Source: CBDUQI01 sp965369325
GTDB lineage: Bacteria > Pseudomonadota > Gammaproteobacteria > Steroidobacterales > JBCBZW01
DNA: 11,304 bases
Reading direction: 5' to 3'
NCBI GenBank assembly: GCA_965369325.1
Contig: CBDUQI010000192.1
Location: 1-11,304 of the forward strand
Made by a program: the position numbers and the translations under genes. Within the stretch, counting starts at the first letter, position 1. Each line of letters starts with the position of its first letter. This document shows positions 1 to 7,717 of this stretch, piece by piece. The notes under the pieces were generated by a model. That model was not told the DNA's origin. It saw nothing but the letters and a program-made list of their open reading frames with translations, and made no database searches.

Positions 1-10
1 TGCTGATCCT

Positions 11-526
11 TTAGCTCGCGCTGCTGTCGTCGGCGCCTTTTTGCACCACCGCCAGCGAAACTCGGGTGTAATCCGCTTCAGTACAGGTCGCCATGACCTT
101 CTTAAGCAGACTGAACGGGATAGACTTGTCGCCCATAATGGTCACTTCACGCGGTGCCGATTCGGGGTCTTCGGCGGTTTCGCCTAGCAGCAGCTGTGCA
201 CGGGCCATCAGCGCATCCTTGAGCGCTTGCAATACCTGCTCATCGCCCTGCAGCGCAGCGCTGGTAGAACCTACCACGTCACCCTGCACCAGAATATTCT
301 CTGTGGTCACCAACACCACCACCGTCTCCCGTGGTTTCTGCTCCGCGACCGACTCTGGCATCTGCACAATTTTGCTGCCGGGTACTTCTTGAACATCCGA
401 TGAGTTCACCAGCAAAAAGAACACCAGGATGGTGAAAATATCCATCAGCGATATCAGATTCAAACGCCCGGTGGCGCTGCGTTTCTGATGTCGCGCCATT
501 CGCTGGGCACGCTTGGACTTAAACAT
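11..526 (-). CDS. ExbD/TolR-family proton-channel subunit (copy with the catalytic Asp)
   Basis: This 171-residue protein has the normal ExbD/TolR layout: a short basic cytoplasmic N-terminus (residues 1-21, rich in Lys/Arg), one transmembrane helix (about 22-41) and a periplasmic domain. The helix carries the motif SLMDIFTILVFFLL; D29 sits where ExbD/TolR proteins have the protonatable Asp that works with the ExbB/TolQ channel. The periplasmic part ends in a typical ExbD strand-helix-strand pattern (VTIMGDKSIPFSLLKKVM about 127-144, then VSLAVVQKG). The ATG at 526 has a good ribosome binding site (AAGGA at 538-534, 7-base spacer). It is the last gene of the operon seen here, 34 bases after the other ExbD gene and two genes after exbB, so it most likely forms part of a proton-motive-force-driven motor energising the periplasmic TPR proteins encoded upstream. 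Family assignment is firm; the partner complex is inferred from context. Confidence 0.93.
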   Translation of the reverse strand: MFKSKRAQRMARHQKRSATGRLNLISLMDIFTILVFFLLVNSSDVQEVPGSKIVQMPESVAEQKPRETVVVLVTTENILVQGDVVGSTSAALQGDEQVLQALKDALMARAQLLLGETAEDPESAPREVTIMGDKSIPFSLLKKVMATCTEADYTRVSLAVVQKGADDSSAS

Positions 527-560
527 GACCTGTTCCTTGGGTGAGGGCTGTATGCATGCC

Positions 561-1106
561 TTATCGTGCCTGCGCCATTTCGTTGCTCTGTGCGGCGGTC
601 GTCATTTCGGGGAGCGCCACGGCATCGCCAACTGAGACCTCCGGAAACAACTCACCAAAGCGCACGCCGTCCACCACTTCTTGCACGGGCGCCACACGCA
701 ATGTATCCATCACGTTCACCAGCACCTCGTAGTCGATCTGGGGCTCCAGCAGCAGCGTGGCATCCAGTTTGTCCGGATAGCGTACTTTTACCTGCTGCAG
801 ATACGCCGACAGACCGTCCAGGTCGTACCCCTCGGGCGTGTTGTCCAGCATCTTGAGCAGTCCGGTGTTCCGATCGCCCACTTCCAGCCGGTCCGCACGG
901 ACCGTCACTTCCAATTGCAGCTCCGGCTCCGGCTCATCATTCTGGGCCGTCGCATCCGCCGGCAGATTAAGCTCCAGGATCGCCATGCGTGAGAACACGG
1001 CCGTAATCAGCAGGAACGGCACCAGGATCACCATTAGATTCATGAAAGCCGTGATATTGAGATCGGCCTCATCGTGGGAGCGTCGATCGCGCCAGCGGCC
1101 GTTCAT
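561..1106 (-). CDS. ExbD/TolR-family protein with Asn in place of the channel Asp
   Basis: This 181-residue protein has a short N-terminus, one transmembrane helix (about 18-39, ITAFMNLMVILVPFLLITAV) and a periplasmic domain of about 140 residues. It is a divergent ExbD/TolR homologue. Aligning its FMNLMVILVPFLL with SLMDIFTILVFFLL of the downstream ExbD puts N23 (codon AAT at 1040-1038) at the position of the proton-carrying Asp. Acidic residues D12, E13 and D15 lie just before the helix but do not replace it. P30 within the helix is also absent from the other copy. Its ATG overlaps the exbB stop as TGATG, implying translational coupling and a shared complex. Because the other copy keeps its Asp, this subunit is probably a non-protonating, structural or cargo-contacting half of a mixed ExbD pair. 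The C-terminal tail is Ala/Thr/Gln-rich and of unknown role. Confidence 0.9.
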   Translation of the reverse strand: MNGRWRDRRSHDEADLNITAFMNLMVILVPFLLITAVFSRMAILELNLPADATAQNDEPEPELQLEVTVRADRLEVGDRNTGLLKMLDNTPEGYDLDGLSAYLQQVKVRYPDKLDATLLLEPQIDYEVLVNVMDTLRVAPVQEVVDGVRFGELFPEVSVGDAVALPEMTTAAQSNEMAQAR

Positions 1107-1753
1107 CAGCCGGCAGCCTGCGCCGTGCGCTCAGACACAGAGTTAAGGAACTTCACCGACGCCATCTCAAGGCTGTCGATCAGCTCGGTAGTTTTGGTCT
1201 GCAACACCGTGTGCATTAGCAGCAGCGGAATCGCTACCATCAGGCCAAACGCCGTGGTATTCATCGCCACCGAGATGCTGGCCGAGAGTAAATCGGCCTT
1301 CTCCGCGGGGTTTGCTGCGGCGACGGCCGTAAACGCGCGAATCAGCCCGATGATGGTGCCCAGCAGTCCAAGCAGCGTGGCGATGTTGGCAAAGGTCGCC
1401 AGGTAATGGGTGCGCTTTTCAAAACGTGGCAGCTCTTCCAGCAGGCTCTCTTCCATCGCTTTTTCAATATCATCGCGACGACGCGCCGACTTCATGCGAT
1501 CAAACCCGTAAGTGAGAATATTGCCCACGGCGGTTTTGGACTGACGCGTGAGCGCGGCAGCCTGATTGTAATCACCGGTCTTGAGCATGGGCGTTAACTT
1601 TCCCCACACCCGCTTATTGCTGCTGCGCGCAACCGTAAGCACCAGCCACCGCTCGGACGCAATTGCCAGACCAATCGCCAACACAACAACGATGGGGAAC
1701 ATAAACACCCCGCCGTCCTGGAAGAAACTCACGATCGCGTTGTACGCGTCCAT
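1106..1753 (-). CDS. ExbB/TolQ/MotA-family proton channel protein
   Basis: This 215-residue inner-membrane protein has the three-helix ExbB/TolQ topology: TM1 about 16-34, a cytoplasmic loop about 42-117, TM2 about 119-141 and TM3 about 158-182. Hallmarks are GLLGTIIGLIRAF in TM2 (T133) and AMNTTAFGL in TM3 (T166-T167), which match the channel-lining Thr motifs of ExbB and TolQ, plus a basic/acidic cytoplasmic helix preceding TM2. In this family a pentamer surrounds a dimer of ExbD/TolR helices, and proton flow drives rotation or conformational work. The ATG is preceded by AAGGAG (1766-1761) with a 7-base spacer, the strongest ribosome binding site in this part of the operon. The stop overlaps the next ExbD gene by one base. 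With two ExbD genes following, the set resembles the AglRQS motor as well as ordinary Exb/Tol systems; no TonB, TolA, TolB or Pal is present, which argues against a standard Tol-Pal or TonB locus. Confidence 0.95.
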   Translation of the reverse strand: MDAYNAIVSFFQDGGVFMFPIVVVLAIGLAIASERWLVLTVARSSNKRVWGKLTPMLKTGDYNQAAALTRQSKTAVGNILTYGFDRMKSARRRDDIEKAMEESLLEELPRFEKRTHYLATFANIATLLGLLGTIIGLIRAFTAVAAANPAEKADLLSASISVAMNTTAFGLMVAIPLLLMHTVLQTKTTELIDSLEMASVKFLNSVSERTAQAAG

Positions 1754-1760
1754 CTTCTAT

Positions 1761-1766
1761 CTCCTT
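1761..1766 (-). promoter_or_regulatory. Strong ribosome binding site of the exbB-like gene
   Basis: The minus strand reads AAGGAG seven bases before the ATG at 1753, a near-ideal Shine-Dalgarno sequence. It lies in the 40-base gap after the preceding gene's stop. It suggests independent, strong re-initiation at the start of the motor module, whereas the following ExbD gene depends on coupling through the overlapping stop/start. Confidence 0.8.
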
Positions 1767-1793
1767 ACTGAGATTCCGTTTCAGATATGTCTA

Positions 1794-2282
1794 CTATTGC
1801 GCGTCATCGCGCTGCTCGCCATGAAGCAGTCCGTAGTAATCCAACTCTCGTTGGAACACTTCGCGGTCGATTGGGGTTAATGCCTCTTCCACCAGACTGG
1901 ACAGCGGCCTGCCGCCTAGTTCAACTGGCTGCGCGTTTTTCCACGGCACAATTACCATAACTTTCGGTAACTCCCGGTTACCGCTGACCGACGTGGTCTC
2001 CAGCGTCAGTCCCGAGCGCGGGCGGGGCGTCGCTGCGGGTTCATCGCGCGATGGCTCGCGAGCGCCATCGCCGGGAACGGATGCAGCATCCGCCGCTGCG
2101 GCTGCGGGCCTCGCCGGTGCCACCGGTGCGGGCGGGACTGGCGCGGCCGTGTCATCGCGCATCGCGCGCGCGAAAGCCTGATCCACATCGCTCGCCCCCG
2201 CCTGCACGGTGTCTTGCGCTATGGCGACCGTGCAAAGGCACCATCCGCACACGAATGCAACGCTGAGCTGACGGGTTCTCAT
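1794..2282 (-). CDS. Secreted Pro/Ala-rich protein with a compact C-terminal domain, function unknown
   Basis: This 162-residue protein begins with a likely Sec signal peptide (RTR, then a hydrophobic stretch to about residue 22, with AIA before Q23 as a plausible cleavage site). Residues about 46-90 are low-complexity, dominated by Pro, Ala, Arg and Asp, and probably extended. A compact domain follows (about 91-152) with the features SVSGNRELPKVMVIVPWKNA, GRPLSSLVEEALTPIDREVF and an aromatic end ELDYYGLL. I recognise no named family. The ATG overlaps the stop of the upstream TPR lipoprotein gene as ATGA, and the motor genes follow 40 bases later, so it belongs to the same machine. An extended Pro-rich linker joined to a small periplasmic domain recalls the build of TonB-type transducers, but a cleavable signal peptide, not a stable anchor, seems likelier, and no TonB C-terminal motif is visible. 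Cys12, Cys15 and Cys17 lie inside the signal peptide and do not form a lipobox. Confidence 0.8.
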   Translation of the reverse strand: MRTRQLSVAFVCGWCLCTVAIAQDTVQAGASDVDQAFARAMRDDTAAPVPPAPVAPARPAAAAADAASVPGDGAREPSRDEPAATPRPRSGLTLETTSVSGNRELPKVMVIVPWKNAQPVELGGRPLSSLVEEALTPIDREVFQRELDYYGLLHGEQRDDAQ

Positions 2283-2893
2283 TGTTCGGTGACCTGCGCG
2301 GTGCGTTGCTCTTTTTTGATCCGCCGCTGCAAGTCAGCTACCCACTTGCCCACCTGAGCATCCTCCTCGACAGCCAGGCTCTGGTACTGCTGGTAGTGCG
2401 CGAGCGCCTCTTCTGAGCGGCGCAGGTAAATGTCGTATAGCACCGCTAGGTTGTAGTGCGCTTTGGCGTACTCCGGCGCCTGCGCCAACGCTTTGGCATA
2501 GGCCTGCTCAGCGGACAGGAAACGCCCCATCCGGCGGTACACCATGCCAAGCTCATTGTGCGCAATGGGCGCCTCGGGCTTGAGCTTGATCGCGGCCTGC
2601 AGCTGCGCTTCCGCCTGCTCCAAATCATCATTATGCGCATGGATAATGGCCAGATTGACGCGAGGGCCCGCAAGTGACGGCGCCTGCTGCACCAGCTCGG
2701 TGAGAATTCTCTGCGCCTGCTCGTATCGGGACTCGCGCATGTGCTGCAACGCCAACGCGTACATTGGCTGGCTCTGCTCCAGCGCCAGCGGCGCGTCCGC
2801 CTGCGTGCGTACCGCAGAACGCCCGCACGCGCTCAACAAAACGGTGCTGCTCAGGCAGAGGACCACGCAGCCCTTACTCCATGTAGGTAACAA
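2279..2893 (-). CDS. TPR-repeat lipoprotein
   Basis: This 204-residue protein has a lipoprotein signal peptide with the lipobox LLSAC (C23 would be lipidated) and about four consecutive tetratricopeptide repeats (roughly 41-74, 75-108, 109-142, 143-176). Repeat signatures include AQRILTELVQQAP, HNELGMVYRRMGRFLSAEQAY and AHYNLAVLYD. A charged C-terminal helix follows. The residue after Cys is Gly, not Asp, which favours sorting to the outer membrane. The start is a TTG at 2893, chosen because AAGGAG sits exactly six bases upstream and because it supplies the Lys of the signal peptide; a later in-frame GTG (codon 10) would lack a basic N-region. The gene overlaps the end of the large upstream TPR gene by 20 bases and its stop overlaps the next ATG (ATGA). 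TPR lipoproteins usually act as assembly scaffolds (compare PilF/PilW and GltE-like proteins); the exact partner is not known. It probably docks the machine to the outer membrane. Confidence 0.88.
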   Translation of the reverse strand: MLPTWSKGCVVLCLSSTVLLSACGRSAVRTQADAPLALEQSQPMYALALQHMRESRYEQAQRILTELVQQAPSLAGPRVNLAIIHAHNDDLEQAEAQLQAAIKLKPEAPIAHNELGMVYRRMGRFLSAEQAYAKALAQAPEYAKAHYNLAVLYDIYLRRSEEALAHYQQYQSLAVEEDAQVGKWVADLQRRIKKEQRTAQVTEQ

Positions 2894-5771
2894 GTGTCTC
2901 TCCTTTTTCTACTTTCGCGTAGCGCGCCGGCAACAGTTCGGCAAGTCGTGCGAAACTGGCTTTCACCCATTGATTAAACAGCCCGTCGCTGCTGCGCTGC
3001 GCGTTGGCTTCATGCACTTCGATCGCTTTTTCTTCGAAGGGGAACGCCTGCTCCTCCAATAGCAACTCGTACTGCTCCAGCTCAAGCTCCGAGAGCCCGG
3101 GCGGGCGTTGCGAGGTCATCAGCGCAGACCCCAACTCGCGATAGATTTCAGCAATCCGGTAGGACGAGGCCGTGCTCACTTCGGCAATTTGATAACTGGA
3201 AGCCTGGGCGTAGGCATCCAGCAGAGTCTGCATCGCCGTCTTTTTCAACTGCAGCGATTGTGCCAGCGGGGCGTGTAAGCGAATCGCCTGAAACTGTGGC
3301 AACTGCGCATCGGCCAGCACTAGCGCGGCGTCCGCAGCGGCCGAGCGACTGCGCTCGCTACGCCCAGCGCCAGCGCGCTGATCCATCTGCACCAGCCCGC
3401 GTAACGCCTCGTGATAGGCACTCTGGTTGCCGGCGTTGTCATGTATCCGGGCAATCGCCTCACGTGCATCCACAGCCTCATCCAACGGTGGGCTTAACTG
3501 GGCGAGCAGATAGCCGTATGTTGCCGCGGCATGCTGGGTATTTTTGGCTAGTTCAAACTGTTGTGCGGCCTGCCAGGCCGCCTCGCGACGGGCTGGCAGC
3601 TCGGTGGTGGGCGCCTGCGCCATCCGCGCCAGTTCCTCACCCGCCTGCTGCGGTTGCTCGCTGGCCAAATAGGCCACCGCCAGATTCCGCGTCACCTCCG
3701 CCTGCAGCGGATGATTGGTGTGCTGGGCACGAAACTCACGCAACACTGTACCGGCCCGTGACCAGTCCTCCACCTGCATGAGTGCCAGCGCGGCATCATA
3801 CTGAGCGGTCGGCACAATGGCCGCCGACGGGGCCGCCGTTGCGACGCGTAAGAACGCATCGACCGCGCCAGTGAGATCGCCCGCGTCGCGCTTCACCTCA
3901 CCCTGCTTGTAGACCGATGCGGCCAGGCGCTCCTGCACTTGCGCAAACTGCGGATCCGCCGTCGGGGTAACGCTGCTCAGACGGGTATACGCCTGCTCGG
4001 CCTGAGAAAAATGCTCGCGATCAAAGTGAGTATGCCCGATCACTGCCCAGGCAGTGCGCTGTAAACCGGTCGCGGCCGGGGGCTGCCATTGCACCAAGCG
4101 CGTGGCCGCCTGCAAAGCGCCCTCGTACTCTTTCAGATTAAACAACTGTTCCGCGGCATCGGTGAGCACGGCGCTCGCCTGCTCGTGGGTGGAGAAGGTT
4201 TCAGCAAATCGAAGTGAGCTGTCGATCTTAAATCGCTGCCAGTCTGCCAGGGCCTGCCCCTGCAGGCTGGCAGCATGGCGGTCGTAAGACAGCAACGCAG
4301 CATAGCCCGCTTCGGCGGCTTTTTCGTGCGGGCCATACTCGTACGCACTACGTTCGTACTCGGCGGTTGCCTCATCAAACAACGACTGCTCGAACAGCAA
4401 CTCGGCCAGCAGAAAACGTGTCGCCGGCGCACCCGGGTCTTGCGGGAACGAATTCAGCCATAGCCGATACCAGCGAGTTGCCTGCGCATAGTTGTGCGCC
4501 GAACCAGTTGTTTGTGCGGCGGCGTGATAGTGCTGTGTTAGCTCCCCCAGGTGCAGCTTGATCGCATCAACCACCTCGGGGAACTGCGTGCGGTCGCGGC
4601 TGATCCAAAACGGCCCGGTCAGCGCATACTGATCGCTGAACTGCTCTTTGGCTGCCAGCACTTTGTCGGCAAAGCCGGCAGTGCGATAGGTTTCGATCAC
4701 GGCCAGCTGCAAGCTGGGCGCGCGATCGCGATCCGGATACTGCGCCGCGAACGCCTCGTAGGTCTGCGCTGCGTCACTAAAACGCTGCTGGCTCAAGTAC
4801 AAATCGCCCAGCCGCTGAAAATACAGGTGTTCAAAACCCAGCGACTCGCGCTCGCGCAAAAATCCGCTAAGCGACTGCACACCCTCAAGATACGAGAAGC
4901 TCACGCTGCTGGCGCGCAAGGCGTCCTCCAGTAACTCCGTCTCGGCGCGATTCAGTTGTTCAAAACTGCTCTCGGAAAAAGCCCCGTCCGGTGCCAACAT
5001 GCGTTGGGCCAGTATGTAAAACGAGGCCAACCCCGGCTCGTACTGGCTTAGGCGAAACATGGACCAGCCATGTTTGTACAAGGCCTGCTCCACAAAGGTG
5101 GAATGCTCGGGTAAGGCCAACACGGCAGCATAGGCATCGGCCGCAGGTGCGAACTGCCCCTGTGAGAACAGCGATTCGCCACGCCGAAAATGGCTTTCCG
5201 CAACGTACGCAGACTCGGGAAAGCGGCTGGCGAGTTCTGCCAATACCTGCAGCGCCGCGTCGCTGTCGCCACGCTGACCATGCGCGCGGGCCAGTTGATA
5301 GAGCACCACGTCATTGTCCGCATCGTCCGGATAGCGGGTACGGAACTGGGTGTACAGATCGATGGCTGCCGCATAGCCCTGCGCGGTGGCATCCGGCGGA
5401 TCGCCGTTCGCCAACGCCTCTTCCGCCCGTTCCAGTTCCAGATCGGCCAGGCGGCGTAAAGCCAGCGCCCGACGGGGATCGTCCAGCGGGGCCAGATCCA
5501 GGAAGTTTCGGTAACTTTCGCGCGCCCGATCCAGATTCACACGGCGGGCCTGCTCGGCCACCTCATCCACCGCGGTATCGCCCCCCGTCTCGCCGGCGGT
5601 GGTCGCCGTCGGATTTTTCGGCTGGATGGCGTCGGGACCCGCGTCCGCGGCGACATCCTGCGCCCACACAGGCGCCGAAAAGGCGAGCGGTGCGGCGGCG
5701 GCGAGCGCGCATGCAAGCCCCGAAAGTGCGCGCGGCATCGGCTGAGCATTGAATGAGGTGATAAGCCTCAC
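2874..5771 (-). CDS. Very large periplasmic TPR-repeat protein with a conserved-looking C-terminal signature
   Basis: This 965-residue protein starts with a signal peptide (MRLITSF..., hydrophobic run about 16-36, VWA-Q cleavage near 37/38), a short acidic Ala/Thr-rich linker (about 38-75), then helical repeats of TPR or YbgF-like type nearly throughout (for example about 130-220, 315-345, 425-475, 540-600, 620-715). Typical segments are LFSQGQFAPAADAYAAVLAL and YFQRLGDLYLSQQRFSDAA. Near the C-terminus is a tandem pair ASSYQIAE/ASSYRIAE (857-875) and a dense segment, LEEQAFPFEEKAIEVHEAN (905-923), followed by a basic helix; these look like the most specific part of the protein. The start is GTG at 5771, giving a GTGA overlap with the upstream gene, and AGGGG lies seven bases before it. 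It should act as a periplasmic scaffold or cargo adaptor between the inner-membrane motor and the outer membrane. Comparison to Glt/Nfs TPR proteins of Myxococcus is inference from architecture only. Confidence 0.9.
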   Translation of the reverse strand: MRLITSFNAQPMPRALSGLACALAAAAPLAFSAPVWAQDVAADAGPDAIQPKNPTATTAGETGGDTAVDEVAEQARRVNLDRARESYRNFLDLAPLDDPRRALALRRLADLELERAEEALANGDPPDATAQGYAAAIDLYTQFRTRYPDDADNDVVLYQLARAHGQRGDSDAALQVLAELASRFPESAYVAESHFRRGESLFSQGQFAPAADAYAAVLALPEHSTFVEQALYKHGWSMFRLSQYEPGLASFYILAQRMLAPDGAFSESSFEQLNRAETELLEDALRASSVSFSYLEGVQSLSGFLRERESLGFEHLYFQRLGDLYLSQQRFSDAAQTYEAFAAQYPDRDRAPSLQLAVIETYRTAGFADKVLAAKEQFSDQYALTGPFWISRDRTQFPEVVDAIKLHLGELTQHYHAAAQTTGSAHNYAQATRWYRLWLNSFPQDPGAPATRFLLAELLFEQSLFDEATAEYERSAYEYGPHEKAAEAGYAALLSYDRHAASLQGQALADWQRFKIDSSLRFAETFSTHEQASAVLTDAAEQLFNLKEYEGALQAATRLVQWQPPAATGLQRTAWAVIGHTHFDREHFSQAEQAYTRLSSVTPTADPQFAQVQERLAASVYKQGEVKRDAGDLTGAVDAFLRVATAAPSAAIVPTAQYDAALALMQVEDWSRAGTVLREFRAQHTNHPLQAEVTRNLAVAYLASEQPQQAGEELARMAQAPTTELPARREAAWQAAQQFELAKNTQHAAATYGYLLAQLSPPLDEAVDAREAIARIHDNAGNQSAYHEALRGLVQMDQRAGAGRSERSRSAAADAALVLADAQLPQFQAIRLHAPLAQSLQLKKTAMQTLLDAYAQASSYQIAEVSTASSYRIAEIYRELGSALMTSQRPPGLSELELEQYELLLEEQAFPFEEKAIEVHEANAQRSSDGLFNQWVKASFARLAELLPARYAKVEKGETLVTYME
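2900..2905 (-). promoter_or_regulatory. Shine-Dalgarno site that fixes a TTG start
   Basis: The minus strand carries AAGGAG, then AGACAC, then TTG at 2893. The perfect core and 6-base spacing identify TTG as the true initiator of the TPR lipoprotein gene, even though it is a weak start codon. The site lies inside the last codons of the upstream 965-residue gene, so ribosomes finishing that gene pass directly over it. Confidence 0.78.
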
Positions 5772-7717
5772 GGTGCCGCCCCTGCGTGCGCGCCAGTGTC
5801 ATACACACTGGCCAGCGCAAACTGCGCTTCGGTCAGATACGCACGCAGCCGTTGGCGACGACCTTCAATCTGAGCCTCGGCCAGGGTTTCCAGATAGCGC
5901 TGGTGCCCGTTCAACGCCAAATCAATCCGCGCCTGCAATTGCGCGATGCGCGGCCGCAACGCCTCGATGCGTGTGCGAAAGTCCTCCAGACCGTCCAGCG
6001 CGTGCTCCCGCGCAGTCAACAACGATTCACGCTGCAGCCCGGCCGTGGCCAGAGCATCATCCAGTGCGCGGGTCGCTTTGCGTTGCTCCCACAGACGGGC
6101 GGGAAACGCCTCACTCTGGCGCCACCTCAACACGCCGCGCAGCAGCCGTGCCTTGTCGACGGCGCCCGCGGGCAACTGGGTTGCCGGGATTAATGCTAGA
6201 CGCTGCTCCACTTGTTTCAGGCGGCTCATCAGCGCCAACTCGTCCTCACTGGCAAGGCCTGCAGCGTTGTCATCGTGGGTCACTTCCTGCAAGCGCCTGT
6301 GTGCGGCCGAGGCCACCTGCTCAAGCTCGCCCATGCGATCTTCGCGCAGGCTCTCACGCATGAGTTCCACGCGCTGGTGATAACGCTGCAAGCGCGTATC
6401 AAGCATATCCACGTAGGTGCTGAGCCCGGCCTGCCACTGCCCTAGGTTATCGGTCAAAAACCGCAGATCGCGATAGTTCTTAAGCCCTTCCTGAAAGGAA
6501 TGATCCGCCAGCAACTGGTACAGATAGCGGCTTTGCGGTGTATCGGGCAATTCGCTCAGCTTAAAAAACCAGCCTAGCTGATCGACCGGTGCCTGTTCCA
6601 GCACTTCATCCAGGAACTGCCCCTGATCGAGGGAGCCGCCCAACGCGTCCAACCGCTGCATCTCATCATTGAACGACGCGATGGCCGCGCTGTAGCCTTC
6701 CACCGCCGCGTCCTGATCACGCATCTTGCCCAGCGCGTAGGGAACCGCGAGTAGCGATTCCTGCACCGCAGGATCAAAGCGGTCGCCGTCTTTCAGGCTT
6801 TCCCAGGGTGCCAGTGCCGCCTGATAGTCTCCCATCGCCGCATGCGCCCATCCCTGCCCAAGCAATGCCTTGCTGGCCCATGGGCTGTCCGCCTCTATCC
6901 GCACCAATGCTTCGGCCGCCTGCGCGGGCGCTTCGTTTTGTAGGTATGCAAACCCCAGGGCCAGATTGGCCTTGTCGGTAAGCGCTTGATGCTCGTCGTA
7001 ACTAATGTCCTCGCTCATGCGCCGCTTGCGGAACAGCCAGTACCACGGCGTGAATATGCGCCGGGCCCAGCCCACATGGTCGGGCTGTACTTTGCCCGCG
7101 CCGATTTGTGCCAGCAGACGTGTGCCGTCCTGCTCACGCCCGTGGCGCACCAGCGCCACGCCGAGATTAAACCGTGCGTAATCCAGCCAGTCGCGGGGCG
7201 CCCGCCAGGATTCCAACGCGGCCACGGCCCCGCCAAACTGACCCTGGCGCATCAACAGTTGCGCTCCGAGCAGGCGGCGCTCGGCCTCCATGTCCGGTTC
7301 CAGCGCCTCACCGATCTGCTCCAGCGCGTGCGCGGCGCGCTCGGGCTCGCCGCGCTGGTAGGCAATCTTGGCCAGGTAAAACCAAGCCCGATCACGCACC
7401 TGGTCGCGGGTGTCATTGCGCAGCAGTTCGGCAAAAATGGCGGCGGCCGCATCCTGCTGGCCATAGCCCAGATACAAGCCCCCGAGCAACACCTGCGCAT
7501 CCTGTGCGTGGTTGGGCAACCGTTCCTGCTGCTCAGCCGCAAGCAGTCGGCTGATAGCGGTAAAGCTGTCCTGCTGATAAAAATGAAACAGCACTTCGCC
7601 GTAGTGCAGATCGCGTACCTGCTTCGCCTTGGATCGGGCCTGCACATCGGCCGCGCTGCCGAGCAATATGAACAGCGTGCTCAGCACTGCCAGCGCGTGG
7701 GCGGCGGCCTTAGTCAT
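5768..7717 (-). CDS. Periplasmic TPR protein with a C-terminal coiled-coil region
   Basis: Counted from the ATG at 7717 this is a 649-residue protein. It has a signal peptide (MTK, hydrophobic run about 5-24, cleavage near VQA-R at 27/28). TPR-like helical repeats span about 35-345 (for example LHYGEVLFHFYQQDSFTAIS, WFYLAKIAYQRGEPERAAHA, LALGFAYLQNEAPAQAAEAL). A distinctive non-repeat insert with IFTPWYWLFRKRRMSED lies at about 221-237. The last third is rich in Arg, Glu, Gln and Leu and likely forms long helices or coiled coils (about 435-490 and 550-635). A TTG at 7756 in the same frame would add 13 residues but would put non-signal sequence before the hydrophobic run, so ATG is preferred. 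Its own ribosome binding site is poor, which fits translational coupling to upstream translation. The stop overlaps the next gene as GTGA. It is presumably a periplasmic partner of the 965-residue TPR protein; no enzyme motif was seen. Confidence 0.88.
   Translation of the reverse strand: MTKAAAHALAVLSTLFILLGSAADVQARSKAKQVRDLHYGEVLFHFYQQDSFTAISRLLAAEQQERLPNHAQDAQVLLGGLYLGYGQQDAAAAIFAELLRNDTRDQVRDRAWFYLAKIAYQRGEPERAAHALEQIGEALEPDMEAERRLLGAQLLMRQGQFGGAVAALESWRAPRDWLDYARFNLGVALVRHGREQDGTRLLAQIGAGKVQPDHVGWARRIFTPWYWLFRKRRMSEDISYDEHQALTDKANLALGFAYLQNEAPAQAAEALVRIEADSPWASKALLGQGWAHAAMGDYQAALAPWESLKDGDRFDPAVQESLLAVPYALGKMRDQDAAVEGYSAAIASFNDEMQRLDALGGSLDQGQFLDEVLEQAPVDQLGWFFKLSELPDTPQSRYLYQLLADHSFQEGLKNYRDLRFLTDNLGQWQAGLSTYVDMLDTRLQRYHQRVELMRESLREDRMGELEQVASAAHRRLQEVTHDDNAAGLASEDELALMSRLKQVEQRLALIPATQLPAGAVDKARLLRGVLRWRQSEAFPARLWEQRKATRALDDALATAGLQRESLLTAREHALDGLEDFRTRIEALRPRIAQLQARIDLALNGHQRYLETLAEAQIEGRRQRLRAYLTEAQFALASVYDTGAHAGAAP

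Noticed and set aside
561..1753. Reading the exbB/exbD set as part of a Tol-Pal or TonB locus
   Set aside because: There are two ExbD genes and no tolA, tolB, pal, ybgC or tonB; the neighbours are TPR proteins instead.
4991..5752. Long plus-strand open frame (about 253 codons)
   Set aside because: It lies wholly opposite the 965-residue TPR gene, is Arg/Pro/Thr-rich as expected for the complement of GC-rich coding DNA, and has no domain, signal peptide or ribosome site.
5749..6363. Plus-strand open frame of about 204 codons
   Set aside because: Spans the junction of the two large minus-strand TPR genes and is an Arg/Pro/Ala-rich antisense shadow.
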